Positions 9,446 to 16,257 of a stretch of 16,257 nucleotides of DNA are shown here, one piece after another (position 1 is the first letter of the stretch; every line of letters begins with the position of its first letter). This stretch comes from Cytidiella melzeri (taxonomy: Eukaryota > Basidiomycota > Agaricomycetes > Polyporales > Irpicaceae), in contig JABYQR010000618.1 in the NCBI GenBank assembly GCA_022592445.1, positions 1 to 16,257 of the forward strand, read 5' to 3'. A model generated the notes under the pieces. The model saw only the letters and a list, made by a program, of their open reading frames with translations. It did no database searches and was not told the DNA's origin. Both the position numbers and the translations under genes were made by a program.

Positions 9446-10100
9446 ACTCGCGAAGACAAAGAGCGCCTAAGGGAGGTATCGTGACGGAGGTCCTGAGCTG
9501 TTGCGGTAGGCAGAAAGAATGCCCTCTCTCGCAGGTACAAATACCTCTGCTCTGTCAACCCGGCTGTTTGCTGAGGTTTTTTTTTGACTCCCGCCCACTT
9601 CTGTGAAACTTGATTGATATGCATCTGTTCAGCATCGGCTTGTGAGGCTTCCACTGCTGATGAACGCAGTTCGAGATAGGGAACATCATGTTCATCGACA
9701 GATAAGTATGTATTCACTCACATGGTAACAGCTCTGCCGCTGCCTCGATGCCTCTCACTTCTCACTTTTGGAGTTGTCTGTGTTATCGGAACAAGCTGCT
9801 TTGTCGAACAGTCAGACTTGTAATATACGTAGAGGCTGTAAAAGCTTGTGCGATGGAAAGTTGGTAGTATGCAAGATTGTTCAGCACTCACCAGGGATCA
9901 GCTGATTTTGTCACTTTACTGATAGCTGTCAACCTCGGGGCTATACGTTATCTGTTTGTGGAATCGTATCGACGCACGATATCACTGACACCAGATGGTG
10001 ATGCTTGAAGGCGACGTTCTTTCACACCAACAGCAGTGGTATGACCACGATTTCTGCGAGCGATACCGACTAGCTCCTACTAGAAAAAATCCAGATCTGA
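9446..10100 (-). pseudogene. Decayed 3' end of the unrecognised gene, right unit
   Basis: This is the counterpart of 7337-7788. The last-exon motif survives as VEASQADAEQM (about 9660-9625), but the TAG stop is lost and the frame stays open for about 240 bases, overlapping the DUF6533 start in another frame before stopping near 9400. The penultimate exon reads into stops, and the hydrophobic exon (about 10055-9980) has an internal stop. I take it as a relic. No start codon or 5' half is visible. Confidence 0.4.
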
Positions 10101-10199
10101 ATGACGTTGTGGAGTATTCGCATTTCGATGTACCTTCCTGATAGCTCAGTTAGTAGCTGTCGTAACGAGCAGATGGGTACCTCACCTTCGAAGCCGCTT

Positions 10200-10450
10200 T
10201 CAGGAACGCCACTGCGGGTCTGCGAGTCGTTGCAAAGGCAGAAGGACAGCTACGCCTATATCAGGGCAAGTATATTTGCGATGAAGAGGAAGATTTGTGT
10301 GATAAAAATCAATGTAGGAGTTCCAGATGGCTAAGGGTGCGAGGGAGAAGATCACAATGGAGAGCGCGCGGCAATTTTTGAGAATTCTCAAGCAGCTGAT
10401 ATTGCATCTCAGCCAGCGCAAACACCTAGAATAATTGAAGGGCCGGAGAA
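10200..10450 (-). pseudogene. Possible remnant of a further membrane-protein gene
   Basis: A minus-strand stretch after an acceptor-like TTCTAG (about 10431) reads VFALAEMQYQLLEN, recalling the RVFALW turn of the DUF6533 copies. In another frame it reads ALSIVIFSLAPLAIW, a hydrophobic helix. The two need a frame change to be joined, and nothing upstream continues them before the next gene ends at 10554. It may be the cut 5' side of the unrecognised gene or a third DUF6533 fragment. Weak support. Confidence 0.25.
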
Positions 10451-10553
10451 CAGGATGGTATTGCCCAATATGAAACTATATAGCGATGGTGTAAGTAAAT
10501 AATGACTATAAAGTAGCATAGCGTACCCGAGAATTGCAGACCAAGGACGGTCG

Positions 10554-13400
10554 TCACGATACTATGTCCTCAACAGCAATCGACGGCTCTCGCGCTGACG
10601 GAAGCTCAGAAGATTCTGCGCTATCCACCGAGCCAAGGCTCATCCTCTCACTGAACCTTCTCCGTTTTTCGCTCACTTGCCAAATCACGTCCTTCAGCTC
10701 CTGCACGACCTCTCCGCCAGGCCCCCACTGCTCCCTCAAAGGCCGTCCCTCAGTCACAACCCCTAGCCCCAAGCCCACGCCGGATTCCCTACGAGCATTC
10801 GCAAGCTGTATCCGCTCCTCTCTAGACAGCTTGGATCGCTCTCTAGTGTACTTCGCTACGCTCGAATCGGCCTCGTACACTTGCTCGATGCCAGGTCGGG
10901 GTAAGTGCTGACTAGTCGCTGTCAATAGCAGATGCTCCGTTGCATCGTCCGATAGCTGCTGTGGGTGCTCGAGATCAAAAACAGCCGGTTTCGAGACTTC
11001 CTTCTTCTCTGGAACTGCGAGAGTCGTGTCGAGCCCAAACGAAGCTTCGCTACTAGTATCTGGCACAAGCGAAGGCGCTGCATAAGCTTCCTCAGTCTCG
11101 CCAAGAGGTAGTGCAGGCTGTGAGGCGGCGATAACATCCAGCAGCCGCTCACGTCCGCGTTCGCATTCACGGAAAGCAAAGCCCAGCTCTTTCCGTAGAT
11201 GGTCGTACGCTTGCAGCGCAGCATTTTGTGTTTCCTTCTCGTCCTCAGAAGCGAAATGATCTAGAGTGGACCCGTCAGCATTCGGTAGAGTCGATACATC
11301 TGCGTTCTCCGCCTTCGCGTCTCGCACAGCAGCGACACATTGTTCCAGATGTTCCCGAGCATCGTTCAGCGCAGACGATATTGCGTCAACGTGAGCTGCA
11401 AATCGTGTCAAATGGCTAGGAAGTGGGGCGAAGGAAGTCATCTCGGCCATGGTCCTCATCGGACGAGCAGAGAGAGAACTCTTCTTGCTTGTGTCAGGTG
11501 ACATGCTACCATCCCTCGAGCTTCCAGCAAGTGAATCCGTACTCGGCCGACCATCCTTCATGCGCTGCTTCTCGACATCATCGAGTGCCGTCACAAGACT
11601 ATTTGACGCATCGCTGAATGTGCTAGTGAGAAGGGCCATTATAGAACGAACATCTTCCCAGTATGAATCATCGTCTGCATCTTCTTCAAAGCGAAGAGCT
11701 AGTAGATGGGCGCATGAATACCGTTTAGCTGAAAGTGCACCATGTAGTGCAAGGGATAACGCTGATAAGGAGAACGGCCGGCGGTTCGTGTGGAGTAGGG
11801 TAAATCGCGAAGGAGATGAAATCGACGACAACGACGGATGTGAACTGGGACCAATCGTCTGGCTGGAATAGCTGGGCGGTGGAGTTCCAAACGTTGCAAT
11901 TGCAGTGCTGCGCCTTTTCCGCCTGAGGTTGAGAGCAGAAACACCGAAAACATCGTCCTTCGCAGCGTAAAATGACTCGGACTCTGTCTCGGACATGCCT
12001 TCCTCCTCTTTCACATCGTGTAGAATCTTGCGAGCAAGAGGAGTAGGTGGCGCACTACGATTGCCTTCTGGAGATAAAAAGAGGGAGTTGAGATCAGAAC
12101 GCCTCTTCTCATGTCTCCGCATAACTCTCAAGCCTTCCAAGCCTCCACGGGTGAGAACCTGGGAACCGTTCCACGTCGCCCGTTTATTGCTAGCAGATGG
12201 CAACGATGTCGTACGATTTCTCCAGGTCGTAACAGAGTCCGAGAATGGGCGCGGCGAGCCGCCGAGAACTAGCGACGGAAATGATGGCTTAACAGGTGTT
12301 GCAGGCGCATACATCTCAGACAGCTGAGATAATTGCTGCGGCGAAGTCAGCGCTGCCAACAGCTGCCGCACATTGTCGCATTGACTTTGTGTAGTGGTCA
12401 ATGATGTTTGCAGGGCCACGCGAAGGCTGAGAAGAGGGGATTGTTGGCTCGTAGGGCTGTAAAACGCGCTCGGGCTATATGACATCAGTTACGTCGAATT
12501 AGGATTCACTAAAATACTAGATACCTTCGTTCATCATTTTCAACTATAGCCATAGCCTCATTCACTACTGAGTCCCACACATTTCCAGCAGAGATGAGCT
12601 CGCTTAGGGAGTCAAGGGTCTGGGATGTCATCAGTTACACGAGCCAGGGCATGCAGTGGTGGCACGTACCAGAGCAGGTGCAGTTGAATCTGCGGTCTGA
12701 GGCTTCGCCGCACGCACGACATACAGAGCAAGAGCTATCAGTAGCATCGGCAGCAGCTCATATCCAGCGGCAAATGCCAATACCGCAGCGGAAATGATAG
12801 CCACTACTACCCGTAGGTCACTTGACTCATACCCAGCTGCTGAGTGTCTGCGGTCAAAGCAGTCGTCGCCATGGTCGTTTGACGTACTAGATGTTCTCGA
12901 GTGATCAGCAGCGATTGAAGAGTTCTGACGGCCAGGTAAATCCGAGACAAAAGATCGTCGACCAGGCTGCGGACTAGCAGCTAGAGATGTAGACAGAAGT
13001 GACGAAGAAATAACGTCGTACTTGAATCGTTCGGCGAAAGCAGGTGACGGATGAACCGGGGAGGAAGCAAATACTACGTTACTGAGCACCTGAGAAAACA
13101 TCTGAGTCAGGATGCTTTGGGCGGAGAAAGGCCTAGTGGCTCCATGGCAAATATGAGTGAGATGATAGTAGCCTTGCTTACCTCGGCCTTTTTCATAATA
13201 TGTGACACGAACGACCCTACAATATGTCGCTGCTGTGTACCAACAGTAGACGGTTCAGCAGAGTACTCAGGATGGCTCCCGGGCATTACTTCTTGGATGT
13301 CTCCCGTTTCTATGTAAAGCAATTGAAATGAGCTTTGCGAGTTTGAGATAGCAATTCGGCGTGCATTCACCTCGAAAGTATTCTTCGAGGGGGTGCTCAT
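10554..13400 (-). CDS. Vezatin/Inp2-like protein (myosin-binding motif of peroxisomes family)
   Basis: The firm exons are about 13132-12670, 12619-12525 and 12474-10554 (TGA), with 50-nt introns in phase between them. A probable first exon is 13400-13182, opening MSTPSKNTFE. The whole is roughly 900 residues. The second exon codes AFAERFKYDVISSSLLS, a Ser-rich linker and two adjacent membrane helices (VVVAIISAAVLAFAAG and LLPMLLIALALYVV). Then come LISAGNVWDSVVNEAM and ALQTSLTTTQSQCDNV, with RQLLAALTSP and LSQLSEMYAPATP, which I associate with the fungal vezatin/Inp2 Pfam family. A long Ser/Pro-rich cytosolic tail with helical stretches (HVDAISSALNDAREHLEQCV) follows. In yeast Inp2 is the peroxisomal receptor for myosin Myo2 during inheritance; a similar role here is inference. 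The join between the first and second exons is off by phase under the obvious splice sites, so the N terminus is uncertain. Confidence 0.72.
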
Positions 13401-13713
13401 CGAACAGTGGTTGAGCCATGCGTCGGTACAGTAGATTATCTGTGTCTGAGTCGTGAGTAGAGTACTTCAGCTATTTGCGTGTTGCAACAGTGGAGGTCCG
13501 AGGCTAAACGAGTGGTAGAGGTTAAGACAGGGTACACGGCGAACATGAGAGTTGACCGCAAGGCCAAGTGGCTGCTTCGACCGTGACGGCCGTAGCATAG
13601 TCACACAGCCATTGACAAGTCACAATTAATGTGATCAACGCGCGCGTGTCACGCACTGCAACAAATCTCTTGGTATATAAGTCCAAGCGAGTGATGTGTT
13701 TACATTTTTTTTG
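13401..13713. other. 5' flank of the vezatin-like gene
   Basis: No gene was seen. This is the presumed promoter of the minus-strand vezatin-like gene and the left flank of the displaced exon copy. The last about 35 bases before 13714 (AGCGAGTGATGTG, then a T-run) resemble the 3' half of intron 6 of the left DUF6533 gene with substitutions. The homology with that gene therefore extends past the perfect block. Confidence 0.4.
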
Positions 13714-13819
13714 CCAGTTGGCTTTCAACGCCGTGACAATCGTCCTCACCATTGGCAGCGCACTCGAGAGACCTTACAGACAAGGAAAAGAAGTGATCGA
13801 CCGCCTCAAACGGGACGGA
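13714..13819 (+). repeat. Displaced, inverted, perfect 106-bp copy of DUF6533 exon 7
   Basis: In plus orientation the stretch codes FNAVTIVLTIGSALERPY and RQGKEVIDRLKRDG, exactly as exon 7 of the left DUF6533 gene does on the minus strand. All 106 bases match 6156-6261 after reverse complementing. It begins with the intron's terminal CCAG and breaks off fifteen bases before the exon's end. No other part of the DUF6533 gene is attached downstream; a GACAGTGA stop context follows at once. It is a fragment, not a gene. Confidence 0.93.
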
Positions 13820-14410
13820 CAGTGAGCTGTGACAGGCAGCCCGCACAACGTCCTTCCTTTTTGGGAGGTCACGTGTAGCCACGTGAATTTCACGGCATGG
13901 CGGCATGGAAGTGGCCGAGATAGCGATTGTAGTGGGTCGATGGCGGTTCGACTCGCAGTTCGCGAGCGCTATGGGTAGCACCACTGTACGACTTTGCCCA
14001 AAAAAAAAACATCGACCATGTGCGCTTTGTGCTTATAATTTGATAAATCTGTTCGATCACGCAGTAAGTAAACTGTATTATACCGTAGCTTATATTGCAA
14101 GCAAACTTGTGTTACTATCAAAGACCCCCACCTAATGCAAAAATTAATCTAACTTAAACATGCTCGTAATGCGAGCAGTAGGGTTGCCTCTACCGCCTTC
14201 GTCTCTCGATGGCAAACCTGCCACCGCCGCCAAAGAGATTGAAAAAAATTCCCTCCGCCCAGACCCAATCTGGTTTCTGTCGCGGAGCGACTGCTGCTAT
14301 GCTGATAACCCTACAAAGGGAGTGAAGTAGAGAGGAAGGGGTGGATCTCCAACGACGACAACGAGGTCAAAGTCGATGATGAGCAAGCAAGCAGGCACTG
14401 GGGCCGGATA
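13820..14410. other. Region between exon fragment and putative LTR, no gene
   Basis: No coding signal was recognised. Visible features are a nine-base A-run (about 14001), a perfect 6-bp stem hairpin at 14161-14177, and a purine-rich stretch near 14230-14350. Part of it may belong to the retroelement's LTR, because the left LTR end could not be fixed. Confidence 0.35.
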
Positions 14411-14492
14411 CTGGCAGTGCAAATGACGAAGTTAATATAATGCTTATACTAGGTTACATTGAGTAACTCACCTGGCAGTGCAAATGACGAAG
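14411..14492 (-). repeat. 21-bp direct repeat pair framing an intron-like segment
   Basis: 14411-14431 and 14472-14492 are identical over 21 bases, spaced 61 bases apart. On the minus strand the first-read copy ends in CACTGCCAG and is followed at once by GTGAGT; the second copy ends in the same CAG. The 61 bases therefore look like a GT...AG intron with a TATTAAC-like branch site. They lie in the leader/R-U5 part of the putative LTR. Confidence 0.85.
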
Positions 14493-14575
14493 AGGTCAAG
14501 ATGCAGAACCAGGGAGGGTAAGGGGTACTATATATACTGTGTCTGGATGGTCTGTGCACCAGTTCCCACACTAGG

Positions 14576-14820
14576 GACTGGAGTAACTGTGGGACTGGAG
14601 TAACAATAGAACAATAAGGAACCCGGGGTAACTGTCAAGGACCTGGGTAACTGTCAAGGACCTGAGTAACTGTCAAGGACCAGGGTACGTAGAACAATAG
14701 AACTAGAACAATACAACAATAGAACAATAGGATAAGAACAATAGAACAATAAGACCTGGGGGAATCCCTGGGGAATCCCCATCAATGGAAGAGGAACAAT
14801 AGAACAATAGCCTAGGTTGA
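14576..14820. repeat. Nested short tandem repeats in the LTR U3
   Basis: Three layers are visible: two 17-base units beginning GACTGGAGTAAC (from 14576); three consecutive 19-base units GTAACTGTCAAGGACCTGG (14628-14646, 14647-14665, 14666-14684, with one or two substitutions); and about ten scattered copies of AACAATA(G) between 14600 and 14810. They lie upstream of the TATA-like box on the element's coding strand, so they are in the right place to act as U3 enhancer repeats, though function is inferred. Confidence 0.85.
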
Positions 14821-15019
14821 TCTGGAACCGCTCCAGACTGAGTCTAGGGTTTGGGTCTGGACTATTGATAAATAAGGCAGGATGTCACGTGACCCAGGTT
14901 AGGGTTAGGTCCGGTAACACTCCTAGCCGGAAAATAAGCGCTCTAGATAGACGCCTAAGGCTATAAAATTGTGACAATATTGGAAAAATCCGGTCTCTGT
15001 TGGACTATCCATGTCATTA

Positions 15020-15029
15020 CCCCCCTCCT
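15020..15029 (-). other. Polypurine tract of the retroelement
   Basis: On the minus strand the sequence reads AGGAGGGGGG, then TAA, then the LTR start TGACATGG. It begins five bases after the polyprotein stop. This is the primer site for plus-strand DNA synthesis in LTR retrotransposons and fixes the inner edge of the 3' LTR. Confidence 0.85.
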
Positions 15030-15034
15030 AAAAT

Positions 15035-16257
15035 TCATCGCCTCGATGAACTAAGACCAGGGACTCTACCATCTGCCCACTCGAGGTCAGATGCAATGGC
15101 TTCTGTGATGTTCTCCAACGGTTTCCAAGGAATGGAGTCGAAGAGTGCTTTGGGCAATTTCTGGGGTGCATTGGTATGTCTGGCGTGGAACTCTGCAATG
15201 CTCTCTTTTGCATTGGTCAGATTTACTGCAGGTTCCCACGTTACGTCGCCTTCTCCATAGCCTTTCCATTTGACTAAATACTGCATTTGCTTCCGATAGA
15301 TCCGACTGTCTAGGATCTTCTCAACTTCGTAGACTTGTTGATCATCTACTATGATTGATGCTGGTGGTTCCGGTATGAGGCCGTTTACTTCGTTTCCTCT
15401 GTATGGAGATAGCCGTTCAACATTGATGTTGTCATGAATACGATATCCGGATTTGAGTTTGATCCGATATGTATGTTCACCGGTTTTCTGAAGAACTGTG
15501 AATGGACCAAGCTGTCTAGGCCCTAGCTTGTCAGACTGCTGATGTACTTTGACGTTCTTGGAAGACAACCACACGAGGTCCCCTTCCTTGAAGACTGGAG
15601 TAGCTCTACGGGTATATCCGGAAGCTTCGGCCATCTTTTCCTTAGAGAGACGCGAGGCAGCTTCGGCTTCCGCCCGAACCTGTCTGAGCTTTTCTAGGCG
15701 TGCGTCTAGATTTGGCATACGACTTTGACGACCAATAGGAATGGTAAAGTCCGGTAGATACCCGTACATGACTTCAAACGGAGAGTGCTGAGTAGATGAG
15801 TTGACCCGGGAGTTGATGGCGAATTCAGCCACTGGGATGTATTCTGCCCAATCATCTTGTCGTTGGTCAACAAAGAGTCGTAGAATCTTTTCTACCTCTT
15901 GATTGGTTCTTTCCGTTTGACCATTGGCCTGAGGGTGGTAGGCGGTAGTCATGGCGCCAGTGATGCCTAGCCGTTTGTACAACGCTTGCATGACACGAGC
16001 TGCAAACTGGGGTCCTCTATCGGATATAAACTGTCGGGGAATGCCGTGGAGCCTGAACACCTCTCTGATGTGAAGGTCGGCTATACCGTCTGCTGTGACC
16101 GTAGACTGAGTTGGAATTACATGTGTTTGCTTGCTGTACAAGTCTGTGTACACGGCAATCATGTCAAATCCCTTACTACGTGGGAGTGGTCCGACTAAGT
16201 CTACACCAACCACCTGCCAAGGTCCGTCTGGTACTTCGATAGGCTGTATTGGGGCAA
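15035..16257 (-). CDS. Ty3/gypsy chromovirus polyprotein, integrase to chromodomain (partial)
   Basis: The frame is open from the right window edge to TGA at 15035, about 406 residues, and is the C-terminal end of a Pol polyprotein. Counting from the codon at 16213, the integrase catalytic triad is visible: D5 (VGVDLVGPLP), D65 (ISDRGPQF) and E101 (ANGQTERTNQEVE), the canonical D,D-35-E spacing. A GPY/F-type module follows (KLGPRQLGPFTVLQKTGEH, then DNINVERLSPYRG). A chromodomain lies at about 295-346 (YEVEKIL, QYLVKWKGY, VTWEPAVNL), which directs integration through histone binding in this lineage. No frameshift or stop occurs in the visible part, so the element may be young. The zinc-binding HHCC part of integrase, RT, RNase H, protease and Gag would lie to the right. 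Confidence 0.95.
   Translation of the reverse strand, partial: APIQPIEVPDGPWQVVGVDLVGPLPRSKGFDMIAVYTDLYSKQTHVIPTQSTVTADGIADLHIREVFRLHGIPRQFISDRGPQFAARVMQALYKRLGITGAMTTAYHPQANGQTERTNQEVEKILRLFVDQRQDDWAEYIPVAEFAINSRVNSSTQHSPFEVMYGYLPDFTIPIGRQSRMPNLDARLEKLRQVRAEAEAASRLSKEKMAEASGYTRRATPVFKEGDLVWLSSKNVKVHQQSDKLGPRQLGPFTVLQKTGEHTYRIKLKSGYRIHDNINVERLSPYRGNEVNGLIPEPPASIIVDDQQVYEVEKILDSRIYRKQMQYLVKWKGYGEGDVTWEPAVNLTNAKESIAEFHARHTNAPQKLPKALFDSIPWKPLENITEAIASDLEWADGRVPGLSSSRR

Larger units (their letters stand above)
7978..10200 (-). repeat. Right unit of the tandem duplication
   Basis: This unit is collinear with 5670-7960: a DUF6533 gene followed (to the right) by the decayed 3' end of the unrecognised gene. 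Similarity to the left unit persists through 9740-10200, for example the ACACCAGATG block at about 7727 and 9989, and the GAGCAGA block at about 7896 and 10167. The right boundary near 10200 is approximate. Confidence 0.8.
14411..15016 (-). mobile_element. Putative 3' LTR of a Ty3/gypsy element (left end uncertain)
   Basis: The right boundary is well supported. Immediately after the polypurine tract and a TAA spacer the minus strand begins TGACATGGATAG, a typical LTR start (TG...). Inside, reading on the minus strand, there is a repeat-rich U3 and a TATATATAG box near 14530, which would place transcription start near 14500 with R-U5 to the left. The left end (...CA on minus) cannot be set, since the matching 5' LTR lies outside the window; 14411 is the edge of a direct repeat and is a guess. 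A CACGTG-containing palindrome lies at about 14884-14892. Confidence 0.55.

Noticed and set aside
14161..14177. Six-base-pair perfect hairpin
   Set aside because: Too short to support a terminator or RNA gene; expected by chance at this scale.
14628..14684. CRISPR-like regular repeats
   Set aside because: Units are directly tandem with no spacers, in a eukaryotic LTR context.
14897..14909. Two TTAGGG-like units, as in telomere repeats
   Set aside because: Only two units, inside a putative LTR; not a telomere or a telomeric scar.
13830..15016. A 1.19-kb LTR bounded by TGACA at 13830 and TGTCA at 15016
   Set aside because: The terminal pair is suggestive, but a five-base match is weak, the length is large for this group and no target duplication can be checked inside the window.
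15000..15260. Plus-strand frame of 86 codons
   Set aside because: It is antisense to the chromodomain end of the retroelement polyprotein and crosses the polypurine tract.

Overview
The window reads as nuclear DNA of a filamentous basidiomycete, most likely an Agaricomycete. Genes are broken by many short introns (mostly 48-65 nt, GTRNGT donors and YAG acceptors). The DUF6533 seven-helix family present here is, to my knowledge, essentially restricted to mushroom-forming fungi, and a chromodomain-bearing Ty3/gypsy element sits at the right edge. No bacterial-type operon, CRISPR array or RNA gene was seen.

Layout, left to right. (1) 182-2810, plus strand: a four-exon gene of the ETT1/Nro1 family (nuclear TPR-like helical protein tied to translation termination and Ofd1/Tpa1-type hydroxylase control). 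(2) 2811-3516: intergenic, with a T-rich 3' flank and an AT-rich hairpin. (3) 3517-4857, minus: a short gene or pseudogene holding only a central slice of TFIID subunit TAF2 plus a low-complexity tail, with a long AG microsatellite in one intron. (4) 5670 to about 10.2 kb, minus: a tandem duplication of about 2.3 kb. Each unit carries a multi-exon DUF6533 membrane-protein gene, preceded by the 3' end of another, unrecognised gene. The right-hand DUF6533 gene (7978-9445) looks nearly intact; the left-hand one (5670-7213) is disrupted. (5) 10554-13400, minus: a large gene resembling the vezatin/Inp2 'myosin-binding motif of peroxisomes' family, with two membrane helices and a long Ser-rich tail. 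(6) 13714-13819: an isolated 106-bp inverted, base-perfect copy of one exon of the left-hand DUF6533 gene. (7) about 14.4 kb to the right end, minus: the 3' part of a Ty3/gypsy chromovirus (integrase, GPY/F, chromodomain, polypurine tract and a repeat-rich putative 3' LTR).

The genes do not form a visible pathway. ETT1 and the vezatin-like gene look like ordinary housekeeping genes. The TAF2 slice, the DUF6533 duplication, the displaced exon copy and the retroelement mark the space around the vezatin-like gene as a rearranging accessory region. I found no convincing new multi-gene system. The most interesting items are the truncated TAF2 derivative, the decaying tandem DUF6533 module and the perfect displaced exon copy. 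All splice sites were inferred by eye from consensus, reading phase and copy-to-copy comparison; family names come from remembered motifs, not searches.
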